Origin: JAGWBG01 sp034421095
GTDB lineage: Bacteria; Chloroflexota; Dehalococcoidia; Lucifugimonadales; JAGWBF01
Reading direction: 5' to 3'
DNA: 64,000 nucleotides
NCBI GenBank assembly: GCA_034421095.1
Contig: DAOUKR010000026.1
Span: forward strand, 186,001-250,000
The notes beneath the pieces are model-generated. The model was given only the letters and a program-made list of their open reading frames with translations. It did no database searches and had not been told where the DNA came from. The position numbers and the translations under genes were made by a program. This document shows positions 41,589-51,579 of this stretch, piece by piece. Each line of letters opens with the position of its first letter. The stretch's first letter is position 1.

Positions 41589-42755
41589 TCAAGTCGTTAC
41601 CCGGATGATGCTGTAGGTGTGGCGGAACAGCTTGAAGGCCTCCCTCATAAAGGTAAGCGGCCCCACTCGCTTGTCGGGGGTCACGTGGGAGAAGAAGGAG
41701 AACTCCGTGTGACGAATGCGCCCCCGCTCCGATAGAGCGTCTGCCAGCCGACGTGACTCCTCCGCCGGAACAAGGTTGTCCTCCCGGTCGTGGGCAATCA
41801 TCACCTGCGCCTTCAAATCGCCTACGTGGTTGCTGGGAGATATGGTTTTCAACCCCTCAAGGAAGTTGGCCGGGAGGTCGCCAACGAGCCTATCTGCCTC
41901 TTCCAGGGTCAGTCGTTGACCTTCATCCTGGGCGTTCAGAGAGTCCAGAAGGTGGTATACCGCTCTGCCTTCCGTTGAAATCCCGTCCAGGAAGGAGGAT
42001 TGAGCGGGGCCTTTCTCGATGAAGATGTGGCTCAGCGTCTCCCTCTCGTCATCCGCTTCCAGGCTCTCAATCAGATGATTTGTGAGGACCTCTTGGGTCA
42101 GATGGTTGGGGACCCAGGGTTCTACCGTCTGGCGATAGAAGCTGCGGTTGCTGGAGATCTGCTTGAACAGGTCACTCATATCGTAGTATCCGCCGAAGTC
42201 GCTGACAAAGTTTACATCGTCTCTGATTCGTGAGTCGGAAGCTGCAACTATAAGCATGGAGGCGCCCACACAGAACCCGGCCATGCCCACCCGGTTCGGG
42301 TCCACGTAGGGCATACCTCTAAGATACTCGAATGCCCTGACCAGATTGTCTGGTTCGTCAAGGTTGAGCTGCTTGCTCATCATTGAAGGAGACCAGGGGA
42401 ACATGGCTACGAATCCGGCCAGTGCCAGTGCCTTCCCCAGGTTCACGATGCGGTGGTCGTCTCTGGGGGCAGGACTAATGCCCGGTGTGACCAGAATTCC
42501 GGCACGTACCTTGTCGTCTGAGACCCTGTATATGTCGGCGTCGCCATGCCTGCCCGAGAGGGGAAAGGTGATGTCCTCCCGCACCGGCTCAGGTCTCAGC
42601 CACGTCTGGGGTTTTACGGGCAGCGGTAGAATCTGAGTCACGAAAAGGCCGGCTCTGATAGCGGCCCTACTCTGTGGGACCGGAGGAAGTGCTCCTAGAA
42701 AGGTGAGAGACGGAACCTTCAGCTTGGCATCTTGCCCTTGCGACCGCTGACCCAT
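41589..42755 (-). CDS. dienelactone-hydrolase-like alpha/beta hydrolase
   Basis: A 388-aa alpha/beta hydrolase. The nucleophile elbow is GMAGFCVGASM with Cys162 in the nucleophile place, as in dienelactone hydrolase. A PGISPAPRDDHRIVNLGKAL segment and the late ligands VMIAHDREDNLVP (Asp) and FFSHVTPDK (His) follow. It is longer than usual because of an N-terminal stretch of about 60 residues with a hydrophobic patch. The true substrate is unknown; an ester or lactone is likely. Confidence 0.8.
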   Translation of the reverse strand: MGQRSQGQDAKLKVPSLTFLGALPPVPQSRAAIRAGLFVTQILPLPVKPQTWLRPEPVREDITFPLSGRHGDADIYRVSDDKVRAGILVTPGISPAPRDDHRIVNLGKALALAGFVAMFPWSPSMMSKQLNLDEPDNLVRAFEYLRGMPYVDPNRVGMAGFCVGASMLIVAASDSRIRDDVNFVSDFGGYYDMSDLFKQISSNRSFYRQTVEPWVPNHLTQEVLTNHLIESLEADDERETLSHIFIEKGPAQSSFLDGISTEGRAVYHLLDSLNAQDEGQRLTLEEADRLVGDLPANFLEGLKTISPSNHVGDLKAQVMIAHDREDNLVPAEESRRLADALSERGRIRHTEFSFFSHVTPDKRVGPLTFMREAFKLFRHTYSIIRVTT

Positions 42756-42935
42756 ATCCCCCCTTTATGACTCATGTTGAAATCAGCGCAAGTGAAATAT
42801 AACCGGTAGCGGGCACGCATTACAACGGTAGAACCCCCACTGAAAATCCATTCTGCGCCGTTCCGATTATCTTCGCAAGTGGCCTATGCTATAATGGCCT
42901 TTGGATGCACCAGCGCATCATCAGTTGGAGGCTAT

Positions 42936-45900
42936 ATGAACGAGACCGAGCGCATAGGCACACTGAAATCGTTGCTCAGCCAGCGTATTCTGGTCATGGA
43001 CGGCGCCATGGGCACGTCTATCCAGGCGCGCAGCCTGGGGCCTGAAGATTTCGGTGGGCCCGAGTACGAAGGATGTAACGAGTACCTGATACTGGTCCGA
43101 CCCGACGTCATCGGCGACATCTACCAGTCTTTTCTGGACGCCGGGGCTGATATTCTGGAAACCAATACCTTCGGCGCAACATCGGTTGTACTGTCGGAAT
43201 ACGACCTGGCACATGAAACCCGACGGATTAACCAGGAAGCCGCCCGGCTGGCCCGTCTTCTGGCCGATGCCGCCAGCACTCCCGACAAGCCGCGCTTCGT
43301 GGCAGGCTCCATGGGACCGACCACCAGGACTATCTCAGTCACCGGCGGCATCACCTTCGACGAGCTGGCTGCCGCTTTCCACGAGCAGGCTGTCGGTCTC
43401 ATGGAGGGCGGCGTTGACGTGCTGCTGCTGGAGACCAGCCAGGATACCATAAATGTCAAAGCCGGACTGGAAGGTATAGACCGGGCCTTTGCCGAGTTAG
43501 GGCGAGAGGTCCACGTGGCGGTGCAAGGAACCATAGAGCCTATGGGAACCCTGTTGGCGGGACAGGATGCCGAGGCCTTCTACACTTCCCTTGCCCACCG
43601 GGACCTGCTATGGATTGGGTTCAACTGTGCCACCGGCCCTGAGTTCATGACAGACCACATACGCACCCTGGCCGGGCTATCACGCTTCCCCGTGGCCTGT
43701 GTTCCCAACGCCGGACTCCCCGACGAGGATGGCAAATACAACGAGACCCCCGAGATGATGGCGGGGACTATCGGACGGTTTATCGAGTCCGGGTGGGTAA
43801 ACCTGGTTGGTGGATGCTGTGGCACCGGACCTGACCACGTCCGCCTGTTGGCTGAGACGGCGGCGGGAAAGGCTTCCAGGGAAATGGTCGAGTCTCGTGA
43901 GACTCGGATTTCCGGCATCGAAGCTCTGGTGGTTGACCAGGACACGCGTCCCGCCATCGTGGGCGAGCGCACCAACGTCCTCGGCAGCCGCCGGTTCCGT
44001 CGACTCATAGGTGAGGGCGCTTTCGAGGAGGCATCCGAGATTGGCCGCCGTCAGGTCCGTGGTGGGGCGCACCTACTCGATGTGTGCCTCCAGGACCCTG
44101 ACAGGGATGAAGTGTCCGACGTGAACACATTCCTGGACATTCTTACCAAAAAGGTCAAGGCGCCTGTGATGATAGACTCCACCGATGCCCATGTGATAGA
44201 AGAGGCCCTCAAGCGGCTCCAGGGCAAGTCGGTGATTAACTCCGTCAACCTGGAGGATGGGGAGGCCCGCTTCCAGGCCGTGGTGCCCCTGGCCCGGCGC
44301 TACGGCGCGGCTCTGGTGGTTGGCTGCATAGACGAGGACAAGCAGCAGGCCCAGGCAATCACGCGCCAACGCAAGCTGGAGATTGCCCTGCGTTCAGCCC
44401 AAATACTGAACGAAAAGTACGGGGTGCCTCTGGAGGACATTATCTTCGACCCCCTGGTATTCCCCGCAGGAACCGGAGACGAGAACTACGTCGGCTCTGC
44501 CGCGGAGACCATTGAGGGCGTCCGCCTCATCAAAGATGCTCTGCCCCAAACCAAGACCATTCTGGGTATCTCCAACGTGTCCTTCGGCCTGCCCCCGGCA
44601 GGGCGTGAAGTATTCAACTCCGTGTTTCTCTATCACTGCGTACAGGCCGGGCTGGACATGGCCATCGTTAACTCGGAGCAGATGGAACGGTATACCTCCA
44701 TCCCCGAAGAGGAACGGACCTTATCCGAGGACCTTATCTGGAACCGGGGTGAGGACCCGGTAGCCGCCTTTGCCGCCCACTTCCGGGACAAGGCCCCCAA
44801 AGCCACTGCCGAAGAGCGGCGCAGCCTGCCCCTGGACGAACGCTTGGCCCTTGCCATCATCGAGGGCAGCAAGGAAGGGCTTGCCCAGGATTTGGATGAG
44901 GCGCTGACGGGCCGTACCCCCCTGGAGATTATAAACGGGCCCTTGATGGCCGGCATGGACGAGGTGGGCCGGCAGTTCAACGCCAACCAGCTGATTGTTG
45001 CAGAGGTGCTTCAGTCCGCAGAGTCCATGAAGTTCGCGGTTAGCCACCTTGAGCCTCACATGGACAGGCTGGACACGGCCACAAAGGGCAGGGTGGTACT
45101 GGCCACGGTAAAGGGGGATGTCCACGACATCGGTAAAAACCTGGTGGACATCATTCTGTCCAATAACGGATACCAGGTCATCAACTTGGGCATCAAGGTG
45201 CCGCCCCAGGAGCTTATCGAGTCCTATCTACAGCACCATCCGGACATCATCGGCCTCTCCGGGCTGCTGGTCAAATCGGCCCAGATGATGGTAGAGACTG
45301 TGCGGGACTTCCGTCAGGCCGGAGTCGCCAGCCCCATTCTGGTCGGGGGCGCAGCCCTGTCCAATCGCTTCGCCCGGACCCGCATAGCCCCTGAGTATGA
45401 CGGGATGGTGGCCTACGCACCCGACGCTATGGCCGGTCTAGCCCTTGCCAACACCATCGTCGAGGCCGATGAACGAGAGAAGCTGGCCGCTGCCCTTGAG
45501 TCCGAGACCGCAGAGATGATGGGGGCCAATGGGCAACGCCGGTCCGAGGCTGCCGAGGCTGCTCCGGTGGTAGCGCCGGCCCAGGTTAGCTACGACTTCC
45601 AGGTCCCCAACCCTCCCGACCTGCGGCTCCACGTGTTGCGGGACTATGACATGGAAAGAATCTTCCCTTACATCAACCCCCAGATGCTCTACGTGCGTCA
45701 TCTGGGTTTCAAGGGCAGGTTCGCCGACGCACTTGCCGCCGGAGACCCCTCTGCCCAGGAGCTACGCGACTCCGTGCGCCGGGTGGAGGATGCGGTGCTG
45801 GCCCAGCCGGACATCACTGCCAATGCCGTGTTCAAGTTCTTCCCCTGTAACTCCGATGGTCAGTGGACGCTGATTTATGGGCCGGACGGTGAGACAGTCT

Positions 45901-46445
45901 TGGACAGGTTCTACTTTGGCCGACAGTCCCAGCGGGACGGCCTGTGCCTCAGCGACTACATCCTTCCCAGGAGTACGGGTCGGAAGGACTATGTGGCGAT
46001 GTTCGTCACCAGCATCGGTTTGGGAGTGCGTGACCTGGCAGAGCGTTGGAAAACCGAAGGACAGTTCCTCAACTCCCACATTCTCCAGGCCCTTGCTCTG
46101 GAGGGGGCTGAGGCGTTTGCCGAGCTTCTGCACCAGCAGATTCGCCAGATGTGGGGGTTCGGCGACCCACAGGGCATAACGTATCAGGACCTGTTTCGCA
46201 CCCAGTACCGGGGCCGCAGGTACTCCTTTGGCTACCCCGCCTGTCCCCGGCTGGAGGACCAAGAGCAGCTTTTCCGGCTGCTGAACGTGACGGATAACAT
46301 CGGCGTGGAGCTGACCGAGGGGTTTATGATGGACCCGGAATCGGCGGTCTCGGCTCTGGTATTCCATCACCCGGACGCCAAATACTTCAACCTCAGCGAA
46401 GGTGACATCGAGGGGCTTGAGAGAGAAATTGCCGCGCTGTCGTAG
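42936..46445 (+). CDS. metH: cobalamin-dependent methionine synthase
   Basis: Transfers methyl from 5-methyltetrahydrofolate through cobalamin to homocysteine. Domains in order: homocysteine/zinc domain (1-330) with zinc cysteines in GFNCATGPEF and LVGGCCGTGPDH; pterin-binding domain (about 345-600, GERTNVLGSRRFRRL); cobalamin module with DVHDIGKN near 727 as lower axial His ligand; and C-terminal AdoMet activation domain (900-1160, RGRRYSFGYPACPRLEDQ). 1169 aa from the ATG at 42936 with TTGGAGG upstream. No cobalamin riboswitch was seen in the short 5' gap. Confidence 0.96.
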   Translation: MNETERIGTLKSLLSQRILVMDGAMGTSIQARSLGPEDFGGPEYEGCNEYLILVRPDVIGDIYQSFLDAGADILETNTFGATSVVLSEYDLAHETRRINQEAARLARLLADAASTPDKPRFVAGSMGPTTRTISVTGGITFDELAAAFHEQAVGLMEGGVDVLLLETSQDTINVKAGLEGIDRAFAELGREVHVAVQGTIEPMGTLLAGQDAEAFYTSLAHRDLLWIGFNCATGPEFMTDHIRTLAGLSRFPVACVPNAGLPDEDGKYNETPEMMAGTIGRFIESGWVNLVGGCCGTGPDHVRLLAETAAGKASREMVESRETRISGIEALVVDQDTRPAIVGERTNVLGSRRFRRLIGEGAFEEASEIGRRQVRGGAHLLDVCLQDPDRDEVSDVNTFLDILTKKVKAPVMIDSTDAHVIEEALKRLQGKSVINSVNLEDGEARFQAVVPLARRYGAALVVGCIDEDKQQAQAITRQRKLEIALRSAQILNEKYGVPLEDIIFDPLVFPAGTGDENYVGSAAETIEGVRLIKDALPQTKTILGISNVSFGLPPAGREVFNSVFLYHCVQAGLDMAIVNSEQMERYTSIPEEERTLSEDLIWNRGEDPVAAFAAHFRDKAPKATAEERRSLPLDERLALAIIEGSKEGLAQDLDEALTGRTPLEIINGPLMAGMDEVGRQFNANQLIVAEVLQSAESMKFAVSHLEPHMDRLDTATKGRVVLATVKGDVHDIGKNLVDIILSNNGYQVINLGIKVPPQELIESYLQHHPDIIGLSGLLVKSAQMMVETVRDFRQAGVASPILVGGAALSNRFARTRIAPEYDGMVAYAPDAMAGLALANTIVEADEREKLAAALESETAEMMGANGQRRSEAAEAAPVVAPAQVSYDFQVPNPPDLRLHVLRDYDMERIFPYINPQMLYVRHLGFKGRFADALAAGDPSAQELRDSVRRVEDAVLAQPDITANAVFKFFPCNSDGQWTLIYGPDGETVLDRFYFGRQSQRDGLCLSDYILPRSTGRKDYVAMFVTSIGLGVRDLAERWKTEGQFLNSHILQALALEGAEAFAELLHQQIRQMWGFGDPQGITYQDLFRTQYRGRRYSFGYPACPRLEDQEQLFRLLNVTDNIGVELTEGFMMDPESAVSALVFHHPDAKYFNLSEGDIEGLEREIAALS

Positions 46446-46460
46446 GGAATGTCGGAGCAG

Positions 46461-46712
46461 CTATTCATCAAGTATCAGGGAAATGTGCTCTTCGTAGCAC
46501 AGGATGACGGGTTCCAGGCCGGGAGGCGGGTCCTCCAGCGCAATGACGAGGGCAAGCTGCCCCTGTCCTGCCCTGACGCCGGGTCCCTCACGGTGATAGA
46601 CCCCGCTCCCCGTGACCCACTGCCGGTGAATTATCTGGCCGCACAGGCCGCCGTACTTCTCGACGCCCTCCCTTATCCGTACTCGTTGCCCTAATGCTGG
46701 CTGCTGACTCAT
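46461..46712 (-). CDS. small protein of unknown function, KOW-like start (83 aa)
   Basis: The frame reads GQRVRIREGVEKYGGLCGQI, which resembles KOW/SH3-like modules of small proteins, and ends with ILCYEEHISLILDE. It is convergent with metH. No Shine-Dalgarno is visible. A plus-strand frame at 46449-46694 fully overlaps it and starts 3 nt after metH; base composition does not decide between them. Only one is likely real; I slightly prefer this one on protein content. Confidence 0.4.
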   Translation of the reverse strand: MSQQPALGQRVRIREGVEKYGGLCGQIIHRQWVTGSGVYHREGPGVRAGQGQLALVIALEDPPPGLEPVILCYEEHISLILDE

Positions 46713-46727
46713 AATAAACGGCTGGCA

Positions 46728-46943
46728 TCATAAATGTCTGTGGTCAATAGTCCCGTCGGGCTTCAGGTGATATGAGTCCAGTCTGTGTTCTCGCCAGAGC
46801 GGACGTTCCCGCCGGATAATCCGCGGCTTACATTCCTCAAGTTCATACGAGTCTATCATGTGCATGCGAACGACCGATCGCCTTTGCCCCGAAACCCTGA
46901 CACTTACTGGCAAAATGGACCTAAGCCTACTCAGCCAGTCCAT
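46728..46943 (-). CDS. small basic protein of unknown function (71 aa)
   Basis: Begins MDWLSRLRSILPVSVRV and ends HLKPDGTIDHRHL, rich in Arg. Its ATG lies 17 nt inside the end of the 46927 gene, so translation is probably coupled. Third gene of a three-gene minus-strand cassette. No family recognised. Confidence 0.5.
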   Translation of the reverse strand: MDWLSRLRSILPVSVRVSGQRRSVVRMHMIDSYELEECKPRIIRRERPLWREHRLDSYHLKPDGTIDHRHL

Positions 46944-47184
46944 AAACTTCCACCTCATGGTAGCTGACTTTACGGTATAGATAGGGTTGGCCATCCAGTT
47001 CGGCAAAATAGAACCGGTTCATCTCCATCAGATTCATGTCGAAATTAACTGAATCTCCTAGTGCCTCAACAGGTTCTCTCGCAGCAGCCTCGTATCGGCG
47101 CAGCAAGGAATCAGATCTAACGTAATATCGGGTCTGTGCACTAGTGGGTTCTCCCTCTCTATCTTTAACTAACCTGACTGCCAT
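46927..47184 (-). CDS. small protein of unknown function (85 aa)
   Basis: Begins MAVRLVKDREGEPTSAQTRY and ends RKVSYHEVEVYGLAE. AGGAGG lies 6 nt before the ATG. Charged and soluble, with likely beta strands near the end (FYFAELDGQPYLYRKV). It sits 9 nt after the 47194 gene. No family recognised. Confidence 0.65.
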   Translation of the reverse strand: MAVRLVKDREGEPTSAQTRYYVRSDSLLRRYEAAAREPVEALGDSVNFDMNLMEMNRFYFAELDGQPYLYRKVSYHEVEVYGLAE

Positions 47185-47193
47185 GTTCGCCTC

Positions 47194-47658
47194 CTACGCT
47201 CGTTCTGTTGATCCTTCTATCATTGAGGCTAGGAGAAGCATTTCTCTGTTAACGACATAGAAGCAATCCGTCCATTCTCCATCTCCATCTACATCTTCAG
47301 GGCTTTGGTGATACTCCACTGCCTTTTCGTCACCCTGCGGTTCAATGGAAATTTCTATCCATGCGAGACCTTCAGTTAACGGCACTACACTCTTTGACAT
47401 GAGCCTAATCTTATGCCCAGGCGATATTTCGCCGCACTTGATATTTGCTGTAGGTGGATCATGCGTTATATTCCTGTCCGGTCCATAGAGGATATGCCAG
47501 CTTCTGAGTATGCCTCCGGGAAAGGTCTCCGTTCCCAAATTGGTGACGTGGAAAACAAGCTCTACAGGCTCGCCTCTTATGACCTCGCCGGGTTTCAGGA
47601 ATTTCTTCAGAGGGTGCTCAAAGTTAATGTCGAATTCAATGAGTAGCTTATGAGGCAT
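47194..47658 (-). CDS. CARDB-like beta-sandwich protein of unknown function (154 aa)
   Basis: GEPVELVFHVTNLGTETFPGG is typical of CARDB/NEW3-type Ig-like folds, and TEGLAWIEISIEP continues the sandwich. A Cys and acidic loop (EDVDGDGEWTDCFYVV) follow; the DxDGDGEW run resembles a calcium-binding loop. There is no signal peptide. First gene of a three-gene minus-strand cassette (47194, 46927, 46728). It lies between ppdK and metH. Function unknown. Confidence 0.65.
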   Translation of the reverse strand: MPHKLLIEFDINFEHPLKKFLKPGEVIRGEPVELVFHVTNLGTETFPGGILRSWHILYGPDRNITHDPPTANIKCGEISPGHKIRLMSKSVVPLTEGLAWIEISIEPQGDEKAVEYHQSPEDVDGDGEWTDCFYVVNREMLLLASMIEGSTERA

Positions 47659-47745
47659 CGGTAAACCGTACCTTTGGGAGATGTCGCCCCTTCTCTACCA
47701 CCATTCTAACACGCCCCTAAACCCCTAACAACGAGCCTGCATCCC

Positions 47746-50502
47746 CTATGGGGACTCCTCAAGGGCGGCCTGGGCTGCGGCGAGGCGCGCCACCGGCACA
47801 CGGAAGGGAGAGCAGCTCACGTAGTCCAGCCCCTCCCGGTGGCAGAAGGCCACGCTGGCAGGGTCGCCGCCGTGCTCCCCGCATATACCTACCTCCAGGT
47901 CCGAGCGAGTGCGGCGGCCCTGCTCCACGCCTATGCGGACCAGGGCGCCGACTCCGTCGGGGTCTATGGTGACGAAGGGATTGTATGGAAGGATTTCCTT
48001 GTCAATGTAGTGGTTGAGGAACTTGCCCTCGGCATCATCCCGGCTGAAGCCATAGGTGGTCTGGGTGAGGTCGTTGGTGCCGAAGCTGAAGAAGTCTGAC
48101 GCCTCGGCTATTTCACCGGCGGTCAGCGCAGCCCGTGGGACCTCAATCATGGTCCCGAAGAGGTACTTCACCTTTGTGCCCACATCCTGCTGCACCCTCT
48201 CCGCCACGGCGGACAACCCCTCTTTCAACCTGTGCATCTCGTTCACGTGGGACGTGAGAGGAATCATAATCTCGGGGTGTGGGGCAATCCCCTCCTGGAT
48301 GAGGCGGGCGCTGGCGGTGATGATGGCCTCGGTTTGCATCTCGTAGATGGCGGGGAAGGTCAGCCCCAGACGGCAACCCCGGTGGCCCAGCATGGGGTTC
48401 GCTTCCCGCAGCGACTCAACCAGTTGGAGGAACTCCTCCCGGGAACGAATCTCTTCCTGGGGGGCTTCCCCGGCTTCCATCTCCACCAACTCCCTCACAA
48501 GCTCCTCGTAGCGTGGGAGGAACTCGTGAAGTGGCGCGTCCAGCAGGCGAATGATTACCGGCCTCTCACCCATCGCTCTCAGGATACCCGTAAAGTCCTC
48601 TATCTGAAGCTGTTTCAGATGGTCCAGGGCCTTGTAGTACTCACCCACGGCCACGGGCAACTCGGGGGACGGCGAGCGGCTGGAGGATGCTTCCGGGTGC
48701 TCCTGCTCCCATCGCTCCGCCTCCTGTGCGTTGATCAGCATCTTCTGGACGACGGGCACTCTCTCCGGCCCCAGGAACATGTGCTCCGTGCGACAGAGGC
48801 CAATTCCCTCGGCCCCCATAGAGACCGCACGCTGGGCATCGGTGGGGGTATCGGCGTTGGCCATCACACCCAGCCGGCGGGTCTTGTCGGCCCAGGAGAG
48901 GAGAAGCTGGGCATCATGTAGCTCCTCCAGGTCGGGCTGGAAGGTGGGGATGGAGCCTGCGAACACCTCCCCGGTGGTCCCGTCAACGCTTATGTCCTCT
49001 CCCTCGCGTATGGCATGGCCTCCGGTAGTAGTGAAGACTCGGGCCTGGATGTCCACCTGTAGCTCTTCACACCCGACAACGCACGGGACGCCCAGCCCCC
49101 TGGTAACTACGGCAGCGTGGCTGGTGACACCACCCCTGCTGGTAAGAACACCTTTAGACTCCAGGATGCCGTGTATATCGTCGGGCTTGGTCTCCGGCCT
49201 GACAAGAATAACCGGGGTCCCTCGCTTTGCGGCGTCGGCGGCCCTGGTGGCATCCAGGAAAGCCTTGCCTGTGGCTGCGCCGGGGGACGCTCCGAAGCCC
49301 CGTGCTAGGAACGCCTTCTCGGATACGGCCTTGTCTCTGGCCTTGTCGTCGAACTGGGGCACAAATAGCTGGGACAACTCCTCCGGGTTCACCCGCCTCA
49401 GCGCCTCCTCCGGGGTTATCAGCCCCTCATCCACCATGTCCACGGCCACCTTTACAGCCGCCTGTACGGTGCGTTGAGCGTTGCGGGTCTGTAGCAGATA
49501 GAGTCGCCCACCCTCCACGGTGAACTCCATATCCTGCACGTCTTTGTAGTGACTCTCCAGTTGCTGGGCCATCTCAGATAGACGGCCGTGGATGTGGGGG
49601 TGCCTCCGGGACAGGCTGGAGATTGGGTCGGGGGTACGCACGCCGGCCACCACGTCCTCGCCCTGCCCGTTGGAGAGATACTCGCCGTACAGGTCGCGCT
49701 GTCCGTCGAGGGGGTTGCGGGTAAACAGGACTCCCGTGCCGCTATCATCCCCAAGGTTGCCAAAGACCATGACCATGACGTTTACGGCGGTGCCCCAGTG
49801 GTGGGGTATGTTGTAGTGGTCGCGATAGGCGATGGCACGGGGACTGTTCCAGCTGCCAAAGACAGCCTGGACAGCCTCCAGCAACTGCTGCCAGGGGTCC
49901 TCGGGTACGTCCTTCCCTGCGGCGTTGCGGATGGCCTCCTTGAAGTCACCTATCACACCGACTAGCTGCTCCGGGTTAAGCTCGTGGTCAAGTTGTACTC
50001 CGGCATCCGCCTTCCGGCGGGCGAGTATCTCCTCGAAGGTGGATGACTCCACGTCCATGACCACGTTGGCGTATATCTGGAGAAAGCGTCTGTAGGCGTC
50101 GTAGGCCGGGCGGTCGTCACCCATGAGACCGGCAAGGCCGCGGACTATCTCATCGTTGATGCCAAGATTGAGAATGGTATCCATCATCCCCGGCATGGAG
50201 ACCCTGGCTCCTGAACGTACCGACACCAGCAGGGGATTGGTGGTAGAGCCGAACTCCCTTCCTATGGACTTCTCCAGCCCGTGTATGTGCTCCTGCACTT
50301 TGTCCCACAGACCTTCGGGGAGCTGGTGGTCCCTTTCGTAATAGTCTATACACGCTTCGGTGGTGATGGTGAACCCCGGCGGCACGGGTAGACCCAACTG
50401 GGACATCTCGGAGAGATTCGCCCCCTTGCCCCCGAGAAGGTTGCGCATGTTGGCGTCGCCCTCGTCGAAGCGGTATACCAGCTTCCTCGTCTGCTGTACC
50501 AT
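47746..50502 (-). CDS. ppdK: pyruvate, phosphate dikinase
   Basis: Converts pyruvate, ATP and phosphate to phosphoenolpyruvate, AMP and diphosphate, reversibly. It is 918 aa with the N-terminal ATP-grasp part (GGKGANLSEMSQLGLPVPPGFT, in part), the phospho-His domain GGVTSHAAVVTRG with His462, and the PEP-binding TIM barrel (GTNDLTQTTYGFSRDD and CGEHGGDPASVAF). A AAGGAG site lies 12 nt before the ATG. It allows gluconeogenesis or a PPi-linked glycolysis. 42 nt after the aldo/keto reductase stop lies on the other side, so the two are not one unit by start; they share the strand. Confidence 0.95.
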   Translation of the reverse strand: MVQQTRKLVYRFDEGDANMRNLLGGKGANLSEMSQLGLPVPPGFTITTEACIDYYERDHQLPEGLWDKVQEHIHGLEKSIGREFGSTTNPLLVSVRSGARVSMPGMMDTILNLGINDEIVRGLAGLMGDDRPAYDAYRRFLQIYANVVMDVESSTFEEILARRKADAGVQLDHELNPEQLVGVIGDFKEAIRNAAGKDVPEDPWQQLLEAVQAVFGSWNSPRAIAYRDHYNIPHHWGTAVNVMVMVFGNLGDDSGTGVLFTRNPLDGQRDLYGEYLSNGQGEDVVAGVRTPDPISSLSRRHPHIHGRLSEMAQQLESHYKDVQDMEFTVEGGRLYLLQTRNAQRTVQAAVKVAVDMVDEGLITPEEALRRVNPEELSQLFVPQFDDKARDKAVSEKAFLARGFGASPGAATGKAFLDATRAADAAKRGTPVILVRPETKPDDIHGILESKGVLTSRGGVTSHAAVVTRGLGVPCVVGCEELQVDIQARVFTTTGGHAIREGEDISVDGTTGEVFAGSIPTFQPDLEELHDAQLLLSWADKTRRLGVMANADTPTDAQRAVSMGAEGIGLCRTEHMFLGPERVPVVQKMLINAQEAERWEQEHPEASSSRSPSPELPVAVGEYYKALDHLKQLQIEDFTGILRAMGERPVIIRLLDAPLHEFLPRYEELVRELVEMEAGEAPQEEIRSREEFLQLVESLREANPMLGHRGCRLGLTFPAIYEMQTEAIITASARLIQEGIAPHPEIMIPLTSHVNEMHRLKEGLSAVAERVQQDVGTKVKYLFGTMIEVPRAALTAGEIAEASDFFSFGTNDLTQTTYGFSRDDAEGKFLNHYIDKEILPYNPFVTIDPDGVGALVRIGVEQGRRTRSDLEVGICGEHGGDPASVAFCHREGLDYVSCSPFRVPVARLAAAQAALEESP

Positions 50503-50544
50503 GACTTACACTAACTCCTTGCTTAGGCTCGCGCGTCCTCCACT

Positions 50545-51549
50545 TCAGGAGGTCTCGCTGGCGGCGGGAGAAGCCTCTTCTAGATAGAAGGCGTTCTCCC
50601 AGAGGTCGTCAAGCCGCTCATTCTCCTCCATCATCAGGTCCGGCGTATCCGGGGCCGAGGCGTACTCCTCAAGCTCCTCCATGCTGGTGATGTTGGGAAG
50701 GACCGAGACAATAGCCTCCTTGGCGAGACAGAACTTGATGGCCGCCTGGGCCATGGTGCGGCCCGTCTCCTCTGCCAGGAAGGTGACCTGATCGGCCTTT
50801 TTCAGTGCCTGGGTTAGCCACTCATGCCGGCGGTGGGCCCTGTGGTCTCCCGGGTCGAAGGTGGGGGGTTGGGAGAACCTGCCCGTGAGGACCTCCGAGG
50901 CGTGGGGGACCCGGGATATAAGCCCCACGTTTTCTTCCCCCGCAATGGGAAAGAATCGGCGGGCCGGGTCTTGCTCCAGGATGCTGTAGATTATCTGGAG
51001 AGAGCTGACATGGCGGTCCCGCATGGAGGCCTCCCCCTCCTCGAACCAGCCGATGTCCGGCCCAAGGGCAGACCCGTAGTAGCGGATCTTGCCCTCCTTC
51101 ACCAGGGTATCCAGCAAATCAAAGACCTCATCGCTTTCGATGGCGTCTATGCGGGGATTATGAAGCTGGTAGATGTCTATGTAATCCGTCTTTAGCCGTC
51201 GCAGGCTTTGCTCACAAGCGAAACGTATGAAATCCGGCTCGAACTTCTGGGTCCGCTCCTTGTGACCTATGCGCTCGATATTGTCGTAGAAGTCGTAACC
51301 GAACTTGGTGGCTATGACTATGTTATGCCGCTCATGTCCGAGGGACTTGGCAAGAAGCTCTTCGCCGTATCCTTCTCCGTATGTGTCGGCGGTATCATAG
51401 AAGTTTATTCCAAGCTCTACGGCCGTCTGAAGGAGTCTCTCCTTCTCCGATTCCTCGATGCGTCCCCACCAGGTTGTTGCCACGGTCCAGAGTCCGAATC
51501 CGATTTCGGACAGGTCAAGCTGGGTCCTAGGCAGATGGCGATACTTCAT
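50545..51549 (-). CDS. aldo/keto reductase
   Basis: A 334-aa NADPH-dependent oxidoreductase with a TIM-barrel fold. Markers: FYDTADTYGEGYGEELLAKSL with the catalytic Asp and Tyr, the Lys in VIATKFGYD, and the His in IYQLHNPRIDA. It begins KYRHLPRTQLDLSEIGFG. GAGGGAGC precedes the ATG. It is upstream of ppdK on the same strand (42 nt) and may share its transcript. The substrate is unknown. Confidence 0.92.
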   Translation of the reverse strand: MKYRHLPRTQLDLSEIGFGLWTVATTWWGRIEESEKERLLQTAVELGINFYDTADTYGEGYGEELLAKSLGHERHNIVIATKFGYDFYDNIERIGHKERTQKFEPDFIRFACEQSLRRLKTDYIDIYQLHNPRIDAIESDEVFDLLDTLVKEGKIRYYGSALGPDIGWFEEGEASMRDRHVSSLQIIYSILEQDPARRFFPIAGEENVGLISRVPHASEVLTGRFSQPPTFDPGDHRAHRRHEWLTQALKKADQVTFLAEETGRTMAQAAIKFCLAKEAIVSVLPNITSMEELEEYASAPDTPDLMMEENERLDDLWENAFYLEEASPAASETS

Positions 51550-51579
51550 GTTCTATGCTCCCTCGAATTTGTAGGAAGG

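Noticed and set aside
42756..42935. Cobalamin or SAM riboswitch before metH
   Set aside because: The gap is short and has none of the conserved core bases of those riboswitches.
46449..46694. Plus-strand 81-codon frame right after metH
   Set aside because: It fully overlaps a minus-strand frame with better protein content and has only a weak ribosome site. Not excluded.
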